A stretch of DNA of 6,687 bases, from assembly GCA_023427285.1 (NCBI GenBank), contig JAEZBH010000350.1, positions 1 through 6,687 on the forward strand. The letters are read 5' to 3'. The notes below the pieces were generated by a model. The model was not told the DNA's origin and did no database searches. It worked only from the letters and a program-made list of their open reading frames with translations. Below, piece after piece: positions 1-4,595 of the stretch. This stretch comes from Pseudomonadota bacterium (lineage in GTDB: Bacteria; Pseudomonadota; Alphaproteobacteria; Sphingomonadales; Sphingomonadaceae). A program made the position numbers and the translations under genes. Position 1 is the first letter of the stretch, and every line of letters begins with the position of its first letter.

Positions 1-389
1 TTCACGGGCGGTCGGCCTTGCCGATAGTAATTGCGCCGCCTCTCCAGCTCGGCGATTTCCTCGGTCGTGGCTTGCTCAAGGTAGGCGGCTGTCGGCTTGA
101 GGAACTGCAAGATGCCCTCGTTCATCAGCACCTCGGGCGGATTGCCGTCCACAACCGCGCCCAGCGCCAGCTCCGGCGCGCCCGGCGCGCCGATCTTGCG
201 CACCAGCATGATGTCCATCTCCGCGCCGAGCGCATTGGCAACCTCAAGCCCCACCGGCACGCCGCCGCGCGGCAAGGCCAGCACCAGCGGGTTGTCCTTC
301 GCGTACTTCAGCAAGGCGTAGCCGAGGCGGTGCCCGGCCTCCGTGCGGTTTTTGAACAAGGGTGGGTTCAGCATCGGCATGGCGAGCAT
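1..389 (-). CDS. Phosphoribosyltransferase family protein, partial (C-terminus outside window)
   Basis: The gene reads leftward and is cut by the window edge; about 129 codons are visible. Residues 35-68 carry the recognisable N-terminal part of a type I phosphoribosyltransferase-like domain: LALPRGGVPVG (37-47), then VANALGAEMDIMLVRKIG (50-67). The PRPP-binding acidic loop, normally nearer the C-terminus, would lie outside the window. The substrate cannot be predicted; members of this clade have no firmly established base or nucleotide specificity. The start is set 6 nt after the esterase stop (TAG at 396-398), with AGGA 4 nt upstream of the ATG at 389. In-frame ATGs at 380 and 374 are alternatives, and 380 also has purine-rich sequence at suitable distance. 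The tight spacing implies cotranscription, and probably coupled translation, with the upstream esterase-family gene. Family assignment is confident; role is unknown. Confidence 0.85.
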   Translation of the reverse strand, partial: MLAMPMLNPPLFKNRTEAGHRLGYALLKYAKDNPLVLALPRGGVPVGLEVANALGAEMDIMLVRKIGAPGAPELALGAVVDGNPPEVLMNEGILQFLKPTAAYLEQATTEEIAELERRRNYYRQGRPPV

Positions 390-395
390 CTCTTC

Positions 396-1748
396 CTAAA
401 CCCCGAACGGATACGTGTCCGGCACGCCATGGGGCCGGTGGGCGGGCAGCGGCGTGACCGCATGGGTTTCCTCGAACCAGACGAAGGCATCGAACTGGTC
501 GCTGAGAACGGTGTCGTAGTAGTGGCTGGCAAGCTCGGTCTCGGGCCGGTAGATGACGCCGATCGCCCGGCCAAGGCGCGTCTGGGAGAGGGCCTGGCGC
601 ACGGCGCTGGTCCCCGGCTGCCGCCAGTCCGTCAGCGAGGCGGGCACGCCCGCTTCGCGAAAGGCGGCCTCGTAGCTGTCCGTGCGGGCCGGGCGCACGG
701 ACATGACCCGCATGGGCTCGCCCCAGTCATCCGCCGCTGCAACCGTGCCCCGATCCGTGCCGAAGCCGACAAGCGCGCAGGTCTGGCCGTAGGCGGCGCG
801 GCAGAGTTCGCCGATGTTGAACTCGCCCTGCCAGCTCATGGCGGTGGCTGCGGCATTGCCGATGTGGCTGTTGTGCGCCCAGATGACCGCCTTGGCGTCC
901 GGCCCGCGCGCCTCCAGAAGGCGCTGGAGCGTGTCGAACATGTGCCGGTCCCGCAGGTTCCAGCTTTCGGCCGAGCCGTAATACATGGTGCGGTAATACT
1001 GCTCTGCGGCCCGCACGATGCGGGCGTTCTGGGCGGCATCGAAAAACGCCTCGCCATCCATGCGCAGCGCGTCCAGCCGTTGCTCCAGCAGCGCCTGTAG
1101 CTGCTCGACGACCGCTTCCTCGCATGATGTCTTGCGGCCCAGCATGACGGCCTGACCGTAGCGCTCCGGCTCCTCCTGCCACGGGTGCAGGCAGCCATAG
1201 CGGCGGCGGGCGTCTTGCGCGCCGTCGGGATTGTGGGCGTCCAGATATTCCAGCACGGCCTCGATGGAGGCCGAGAGGCTGTACACATCCAGGCCGCGAA
1301 ACTCCACGCGCTCGCGCTCGGGCTTGGCGGCATTGTGCGCTCGCAGCCAGCGGATGAAATCGTCAGTCTCCGCATTGCGCCACATCCACGTCGGGAAGCG
1401 CTGGAAGGCATGGCGCAGCGTTGGCGCGCGGGCGCTGTGGCGCACGTAATCGTCAATGCGGGCGGCGTCCGGCCAGTCGGCCTCCACCGCCACGATGGTA
1501 AAGCCGTGCTCTTCGATGAGGTGGCGGGTAATGGCGGCGCGGGCACGATAGAATTCCGATGTTCCGTGCGTCGCCTCGCCCAGCGCCACAACGCGCTTGT
1601 CGCCAAGGCGGGAAAACAGGCGGGCAAAGGCGGGATCGTCAAGGGCAGGCAGCGCTTCGCCTGCATGGGACAAAACGTCCGCCAGTTCGGAAAGCCTTGC
1701 TTCCGCCTGCTGCCTGACGGCCTCAACTGTGTGGTCCGTGCCCGTCAT
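396..1748 (-). CDS. Erythromycin esterase superfamily protein
   Basis: A 450-residue cytoplasmic protein with no signal peptide. It shows the family landmarks in order: GEATHGT (57-63, with Glu58 and His61 equivalent to the essential Glu/His of EreB-type enzymes), AVEADWP (87-93), the WNLRDRHM segment (263-270), WAHNSHIG (290-297, with a second conserved His pair) and SHYYDTVLSDQFDAF near 408-422. Known Ere enzymes hydrolyse the macrolactone ring of erythromycin, but most chromosomal members have no shown macrolide activity, so this is a family call and not a resistance call. The chosen ATG (1748) has only a weak purine stretch upstream (AGAAAG and an adjacent AGG). An in-frame ATG at 1796 would add 16 basic residues. 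The frame stays open upstream to 2006, but that extension is rich in Arg/Gly and low-complexity and is probably not translated. It is followed 6 nt later by a phosphoribosyltransferase gene, a recurrent partner of this family. Confidence 0.9.
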   Translation of the reverse strand: MTGTDHTVEAVRQQAEARLSELADVLSHAGEALPALDDPAFARLFSRLGDKRVVALGEATHGTSEFYRARAAITRHLIEEHGFTIVAVEADWPDAARIDDYVRHSARAPTLRHAFQRFPTWMWRNAETDDFIRWLRAHNAAKPERERVEFRGLDVYSLSASIEAVLEYLDAHNPDGAQDARRRYGCLHPWQEEPERYGQAVMLGRKTSCEEAVVEQLQALLEQRLDALRMDGEAFFDAAQNARIVRAAEQYYRTMYYGSAESWNLRDRHMFDTLQRLLEARGPDAKAVIWAHNSHIGNAAATAMSWQGEFNIGELCRAAYGQTCALVGFGTDRGTVAAADDWGEPMRVMSVRPARTDSYEAAFREAGVPASLTDWRQPGTSAVRQALSQTRLGRAIGVIYRPETELASHYYDTVLSDQFDAFVWFEETHAVTPLPAHRPHGVPDTYPFGV

Positions 1749-1995
1749 CCTATTCTTTCTGCGGCCTTTTTGTGGCTTGAGGGCGTGCTCCCGCATTCCG
1801 GCCAGAGCCTTGAAAGAAGCGCCGCCTCTTTTCCCCGCGTCTCTGGTCTTCGCCAGTTCTAGAACGTGGGCCTCTGCGGGCGAGTTCCCCTCTGTCCGGA
1901 CTGCGCCCCCGCCCCTTGGGGCTGCGGCTTGACCCCCTTCGAGTCTGCGCGCGGATGCGGCTCTCCAGTGCCCGCTGTTCGGCGAATATCGGGGA

Positions 1996-2034
1996 TTGGT
2001 TCGCAAGCGATAAAAGTTTGGTGCGCAAACGGAT
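1996..2034. promoter_or_regulatory. Imperfect direct repeat with 22-bp period, candidate regulator binding site
   Basis: Copy 1 (1996-2011) reads TTGGTTCGCAAGCGAT and copy 2 (2018-2034) reads TTGGTGCGCAAACGGAT. They agree at 12 of the first 14 positions, and starts are 22 bp apart, about two helical turns. That geometry is typical of sites bound on one DNA face by a dimeric or tandem-binding regulator, such as a response regulator. The regulator is unknown and the site is inferred from sequence alone. It lies about 250 bp upstream of the esterase start and about 195 bp upstream of the small membrane-protein start. Confidence 0.4.
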
Positions 2035-2052
2035 CGTCGTTCCGAGACGACG
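2035..2052. repeat. Short inverted repeat
   Basis: CGTCGT (2035-2040) and ACGACG (2047-2052) are perfect complementary arms around a 6-nt centre. It directly abuts the second copy of the 22-bp-period direct repeat. It is too short to be significant alone, but its position suggests part of a control region. Confidence 0.3.
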
Positions 2053-2060
2053 TGCGTTCA

Positions 2061-2092
2061 ATCTATTGATTTAAAATTATTATTTTAATCAT
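2061..2092. promoter_or_regulatory. Extremely AT-rich imperfect palindrome
   Basis: Only 3 of 32 bases are G or C, against a strongly GC-rich background. Within it, TGATTTAAAAT (2067-2077) and ATTTTAATCA (2082-2091) are complementary apart from one extra T, around a 4-nt centre. Such a block can serve as a promoter melting region or UP element, or as a site for a bending or silencing protein. TAAAAT- and TATTTT-like -10 hexamers are present on the plus strand, but no well-placed -35 partner stands out. Confidence 0.45.
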
Positions 2093-2096
2093 TCAG

Positions 2097-2115
2097 TGCG
2101 CCGGTGAACGGCGCA
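2097..2115. repeat. GC-rich hairpin-forming inverted repeat
   Basis: TGCGCCG (2097-2103) and CGGCGCA (2109-2115) form a perfect 7-bp stem with a 5-nt loop directly after the AT-rich block. There is no T-run on the 3' side on either strand (plus reads AAAAGG, minus reads CTGAATG), so it is not an intrinsic terminator. It may sit in the 5' untranslated region of the small gene starting at 2229, or it may be an operator. Confidence 0.4.
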
Positions 2116-2228
2116 AAAGGCATCTGAAAAAACGCCAAAGGCCGAGTTTTCCATCCTTGCAACACTTCTAAGGAAGGTATCTATGAAGGGTGAGGGGCCT
2201 CAAAAGCACGGGGGATATGGAGGGATGT

Positions 2229-2528
2229 ATGTCTCCAACCACCGAGAAAGACCGGGGCGAGAAAGACCGGGGCGACAAAAACCGGAGCAAGGGTACAGGC
2301 AAACTCTACCTTGTGTACAATGCCGATGACCATCCGGACACACGGTCCATTGGCCCGGCCCGGTTTGCGCCAGCGCGGTCCTTGCCAGGGGATTCCCTGG
2401 AGGAATGTCTGGCAGATGACGCACGTAATCCCTGGCGCAATTATGCGGATGACCAGCACATATGGCTTGGCTTTCTGCTGGCGCTCGTGGGCCTGGGCTC
2501 CATCAGTTATCTGATAAGCGGTTTTTAG
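2229..2528 (+). CDS. Small single-pass membrane protein, unknown function
   Basis: A 99-residue protein I do not recognise. Residues 4-20 are highly charged and consist of a three-copy pentapeptide-like repeat (EKDRG, EKDRG, DKNRS). Residues 25-77 form a polar, Asp/Arg/Pro-containing middle that includes KLYLVYNADDHP and FAPARSLPGDSLEECLADDARNPWRNYADD. Residues 78-97 (IWLGFLLALVGLGSISYLIS) form one hydrophobic helix at the extreme C-terminus, so the protein should be anchored by its tail with the polar part in the cytoplasm. The ATG at 2229 is preferred because GGAGGG lies 4 nt upstream. In-frame starts at 2217 (ATG) and 2190 (GTG) are alternatives. Codon third positions are mostly G/C, supporting real coding. 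A second small gene of the same architecture follows about 260 bp downstream. Confidence 0.7.
   Translation: MSPTTEKDRGEKDRGDKNRSKGTGKLYLVYNADDHPDTRSIGPARFAPARSLPGDSLEECLADDARNPWRNYADDQHIWLGFLLALVGLGSISYLISGF
2244..2288 (+). repeat. 15-bp tandem repeat inside the small membrane-protein gene
   Basis: Units at 2244-2258 and 2259-2273 are identical (GAGAAAGACCGGGGC). A third unit at 2274-2288 differs at three positions. The repeat is in frame and encodes EKDRG, EKDRG, DKNRS, so copy number could vary between strains without breaking the reading frame. Confidence 0.8.
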
Positions 2529-2568
2529 AGCGGTTTGCGACCAGCTCGGCAAGCAGGTCGCTCGCTCT
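2527..2568. repeat. Compound inverted repeat overlapping a stop codon (possible terminator)
   Basis: AGAGCG (2527-2532) pairs with CGCTCT (2563-2568), and inside it GCGACC (2537-2542) pairs with GGTCGC (2556-2561). Together they form a bulged stem directly at the stop codon of the preceding small gene. The following bases (AAACCTTTTGTT) contain a short T-run, so weak intrinsic termination is possible. An alternative pairing uses GCGGTT (2530-2535) with AACCGC (2595-2600), and GCGACC with the second GGTCGC at 2581-2586. This implies a larger mutually exclusive fold. Confidence 0.5.
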
Positions 2569-2598
2569 AAACCTTTTGTTGGTCGCGCTTTCTTAACC

Positions 2599-2617
2599 GC
2601 AGGATGTGTCATCCTGC
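2599..2617. repeat. Perfect 8-bp hairpin
   Basis: GCAGGATG (2599-2606) and CATCCTGC (2610-2617) are perfect complementary arms with a 3-nt loop. It is the second of three strong palindromes packed between 2527 and 2645. No T-run follows, so it is more likely part of a repeat element than a terminator. Confidence 0.6.
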
Positions 2618-2621
2618 TCGA

Positions 2622-2645
2622 AAGTCGCTCGAGCACTAGCGACTT
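2622..2645. repeat. Perfect 8-bp inverted repeat
   Basis: AAGTCGCT (2622-2629) and AGCGACTT (2638-2645) are perfect arms around an 8-nt centre; a smaller palindrome GCTCGAGC overlaps at 2627-2634. The motif GTCGCTCG occurs here (2624-2631) and in the first palindrome (2557-2564), linking the two as parts of one element. Confidence 0.6.
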
Positions 2646-2790
2646 GGCCGAATCTCGTGCCGGGGCGGGACATTCTGGCATCTGCCGTGGCTCTCAGGCA
2701 GGCGGGGGCAACCATCTCTCAAGCAGCTCGTTCCTCTTGTGAAGTGGTTTTGTTGCCGATTGATCGGGCCGAATGGGAAGGATGGGTTGT

Positions 2791-3231
2791 ATGAAGCCTC
2801 CAAAACAGTCGCAGGCTGGCGATGCAAGCTTCTCGGACCGGCAGGCGCAGATGGGCCAGAGAGCCCCCGATCCGGTGCGACCGGGCTGCACCGCTGCCCA
2901 GTTGCGGCATGACATCGACAGCGGCCTGACGGGCGACAAGGTGAATTTCTTCGATCCCGCCGCCGCGCCGCTTGGCACGGATGAGGAAGCGGGCGGCTTT
3001 CCGCCGACGCCTGAGGAAATCTATCAGGCGCGCATGACGGAGCGCTCGCCGCCCTATGCTGCGCCCGGCGCGGATGAGCGCACGCCGGGCGGCATCGAAT
3101 ACGGCAGCGTTTACAATAACGAGGAAGACGTCTGGACCGAGCAACCCGATGGCAAGGTCGCCCGCTGGATCGGGTATCTGGTTGTTGCGGCCGCCATCGC
3201 GATTCTGGTGTTCATGCTGGCCAGTTCTTAA
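2791..3231 (+). CDS. C-terminally anchored small membrane protein, unknown function
   Basis: A 146-residue protein of unknown function. Residues 1-30 are polar with several Gln and Pro. Residues 33-75 contain the block CTAAQLRHDIDSGLTGDK, then VNFFDPAAAPLGTDEEAGG and PPTPEE. I recall a similar DIDxGxTGDK...DPAAAPLGTDxEAGG pattern in hypothetical alphaproteobacterial proteins, but could not check this. Residues 76-124 are acidic and Pro/Gly-rich. Residues 126-144 (WIGYLVVAAAIAILVFMLA) form a single C-terminal transmembrane helix preceded by Lys/Arg (KVAR), which predicts a cytoplasmic N-terminal part. The start at 2791 is chosen because AAGGA lies 8 nt upstream; in-frame ATGs at 2773 and 2782 are alternatives. 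The stop lies only 3 nt from the stop of the converging hutI gene. Coding is well supported by length, composition and the clean helix. Confidence 0.8.
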   Translation: MKPPKQSQAGDASFSDRQAQMGQRAPDPVRPGCTAAQLRHDIDSGLTGDKVNFFDPAAAPLGTDEEAGGFPPTPEEIYQARMTERSPPYAAPGADERTPGGIEYGSVYNNEEDVWTEQPDGKVARWIGYLVVAAAIAILVFMLASS

Positions 3232-3234
3232 ACC

Positions 3235-4506
3235 TTAGCCGCGCACGCGCTGTCCATTGCGCACCACAGCGGCGCACGGGTTGAACCCGGCGCGGTAGCT
3301 GAGTTCGGCAGGGCTGCGAATGTCCCACAGCACGAAGTCCGCCCTGTAGCCGGGCGCAAGGATGCCGTGCGTATCGCCAAGGCCGAGGGCTTGGGCCGCG
3401 TGGCGGGTGACGCCGCGCAGCGCTTCCTCTGGCGTCAGGCGGAACAGCACGCAGGCCATGTTCATCGCCAGCAGCAAAGAGGTGAGCGGAGAGGTGCCGG
3501 GGTTGCTGTCGGTGGCAATCGCAATGGGCACCTTCGCCTCGCGCAGCGCCTTGACCGGCGGACGCTTTTCCTCGCGCAGAAAATAGAACGCACCCGGCAG
3601 CAGCACCGCAACCGTGCCGCTTTGCGCCATGGCCGCAATGCCGTCCGCTGACACATGCTCCAGATGATCGGCGGAGAGGGCGTTGAACTCGGCCGCCAGC
3701 CTTGCTCCGTTCATGTCGCTGATCTGCTCGGCGTGCAGCTTGACCGGAAGGCCCAGCTTGCGTGCCGTCTCGAACACGGTGCGGGTCTCATCCGGCGTGA
3801 AGGCAATGCGCTCGCAAAAGGCATCAACCGCATCCACCAGTCCTTCCGCGCTAAGGGCGGGCAGCATTTCCTCGCACACGAGGCGCACGTAACCGGCGCG
3901 ATCCTCCCGAAACTCCGGCGGCAGGGCGTGCGCGCCCAGAAACGTGGTTCTGACCGTCACCGGCAGCTGCTCGCCAACAAGCCGGGCGGCACGCAGCATG
4001 GCGCGCTCTGAGGCCAGATCCAGCCCGTAGCCGGATTTGATTTCCAGCGTGGTGACGCCTTCCGCCAGCAGCGCCTCGATGCGCGGCAGGCTTTGCGCCA
4101 GAAGCTCCTCAACGCTGGCCGAACGGGTGGCGCTCACGGTTGAAAGAATCCCGCCGCCTTGGCGTGCAATCTCCTCGTAAGAGACGCCTTGCAGCCGTTG
4201 CTCGAATTCCTTTGCCCGGTTGCTAGCGTAAATGATGTGGGTGTGGCAGTCGATGAGCCCCGGCGTTGCCCAGCGCCCGCCGCCGTTCACGGTCTTATCG
4301 GCAGACCAGTTGCCAGCGTGCGCCTCCAGCACTTCTTGCGGGCCAAGCCAGGCAATGCGCCCGCCCTCAATCGCCAGCGCCGCGTTCTCAACCGCGCCGT
4401 AAGGCTGGCCGGTATCCGCCATCGTGGCGAGGTGAACGTGGGTCATCAGCCGGTCCCAGCGGGTGCCGGGCGCGGGCGGGCTGAAGGAAGGCTTCTGATC
4501 GCTCAT
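3235..4506 (-). CDS. hutI: Imidazolonepropionase
   Basis: A 423-residue cytoplasmic amidohydrolase, full length for the family. It catalyses the third step of histidine degradation, hydrolysing 4-imidazolone-5-propionate to N-formimidoyl-L-glutamate. Visible landmarks are the metal-binding HxH of DCHTH (His88, His90), the family signature [20 protein letters not shown] (101-120), EIKSGYGLD (155-163), [12 protein letters not shown] (188-199), LHAEQ (257-261, His258 a metal ligand) and [10 protein letters not shown] (331-340, Asp333 the last metal ligand). All expected ligands are present, so the enzyme should be active. An in-frame stop lies shortly upstream of the ATG at 4506, making this the first possible ATG, but no clear Shine-Dalgarno sequence precedes it. 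It is divergent from hutF across an 82-bp control region, and its 3' end converges on the small membrane-protein gene with 3 nt between stops. Confidence 0.97.
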   Translation of the reverse strand: MSDQKPSFSPPAPGTRWDRLMTHVHLATMADTGQPYGAVENAALAIEGGRIAWLGPQEVLEAHAGNWSADKTVNGGGRWATPGLIDCHTHIIYASNRAKEFEQRLQGVSYEEIARQGGGILSTVSATRSASVEELLAQSLPRIEALLAEGVTTLEIKSGYGLDLASERAMLRAARLVGEQLPVTVRTTFLGAHALPPEFREDRAGYVRLVCEEMLPALSAEGLVDAVDAFCERIAFTPDETRTVFETARKLGLPVKLHAEQISDMNGARLAAEFNALSADHLEHVSADGIAAMAQSGTVAVLLPGAFYFLREEKRPPVKALREAKVPIAIATDSNPGTSPLTSLLLAMNMACVLFRLTPEEALRGVTRHAAQALGLGDTHGILAPGYRADFVLWDIRSPAELSYRAGFNPCAAVVRNGQRVRG

Positions 4507-4525
4507 GCCATGCCGTCATGCTGTG

Positions 4526-4547
4526 GCTTGCCTGCGCATCGGCAAGC
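4526..4547. repeat. Perfect inverted repeat in the hutI/hutF gap
   Basis: GCTTGCC (4526-4532) and GGCAAGC (4541-4547) are perfect 7-bp arms around an 8-nt centre. If hutI is transcribed from the promoter called at 4568-4595, this forms a hairpin in the hutI leader about 20 nt before the start codon. As DNA it could be a second operator or an upstream site for hutF. The arms share the CTTG/CAAG ends of the HutC-like palindrome but with wider spacing. Confidence 0.55.
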
Positions 4548-4555
4548 GGCTACCT

Positions 4556-4569
4556 CTTGTATAGACAAG
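4556..4569. promoter_or_regulatory. Candidate HutC operator
   Basis: CTTGTATAGACAAG is a palindrome with perfect CTTGT/ACAAG arms around ATAG. Its core TGTATAGACA differs at one position from the TGTA-N2-TACA pattern I recall for Pseudomonas HutC sites. It lies between divergent hutI and hutF, overlaps the -10 hexamer of the hutI promoter, and is 19 bp before the hutF start codon. A bound repressor here should block both directions. A neighbouring GTATAG (4569-4574) repeats the GTATAG at 4559-4564, so a second half-site is possible. In known systems HutC is released by urocanate or a derivative. Confidence 0.7.
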
Positions 4570-4595
4570 TATAGCCTTTGGGGAAGCCATGGCAA
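4568..4595 (-). promoter_or_regulatory. Predicted sigma70-type promoter for hutI
   Basis: On the minus strand TTGCCA (4595-4590) is followed after 16 bp by TATACT (4573-4568), a close match to the -35/-10 consensus. Transcription would start near 4561, giving a leader of about 55 nt. The -35 hexamer overlaps the hutF start codon and the -10 overlaps the HutC-like palindrome, so hutI and hutF expression should interfere. I found no comparably good promoter for hutF in the plus direction. Confidence 0.5.

Larger units (their letters stand above)
1749..2228. other. Divergent intergenic region, no convincing gene
   Basis: About 480 bp separate the leftward esterase gene from the rightward small membrane-protein gene. 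Open frames exist here (for example minus 1750-2061 and plus 1866-2069), but their products are Arg-, Gly- or Pro-rich with no recognisable motif, as expected from GC-rich noncoding DNA. The right half holds the structure: a direct repeat at 1996-2034, inverted repeats at 2035-2052 and 2097-2115, and an extremely AT-rich block at 2061-2092. Promoters for both flanking genes should lie here. I found no -35/-10 pair good enough to call. Confidence 0.7.

Noticed and set aside
18..1100. Long plus-strand open frame opposite the phosphoribosyltransferase and esterase genes
   Set aside because: It is a shadow frame: the opposite strand encodes two clearly recognisable families, and this product is Arg/Gly/His-rich with no motif.
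396..1748. Calling the esterase-family gene a macrolide resistance determinant
   Set aside because: Conserved catalytic residues show family membership only. Chromosomal homologues paired with phosphoribosyltransferases have no shown resistance role, and no mobile element or other resistance gene is nearby.
1749..2006. 86-residue N-terminal extension of the esterase-family protein
   Set aside because: The extension is basic, low-complexity and without a family match. The usual family N-terminus fits the ATG at 1748 (or at most 1796).
1750..2061. Minus-strand 103-residue Arg-rich open frame from a TTG start
   Set aside because: The composition is typical of noncoding GC-rich DNA, the start is weak, and the frame runs through the direct and inverted repeats.
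2097..2115. Rho-independent terminator
   Set aside because: The stem is good, but no T-run follows on either strand, and it lies upstream of the gene it would have to end.
2606..2794. Short plus-strand frame in the gap between the two small membrane-protein genes
   Set aside because: It starts inside a palindrome, lacks a good ribosome site, overlaps the start of the next gene, and its product shows no motif.
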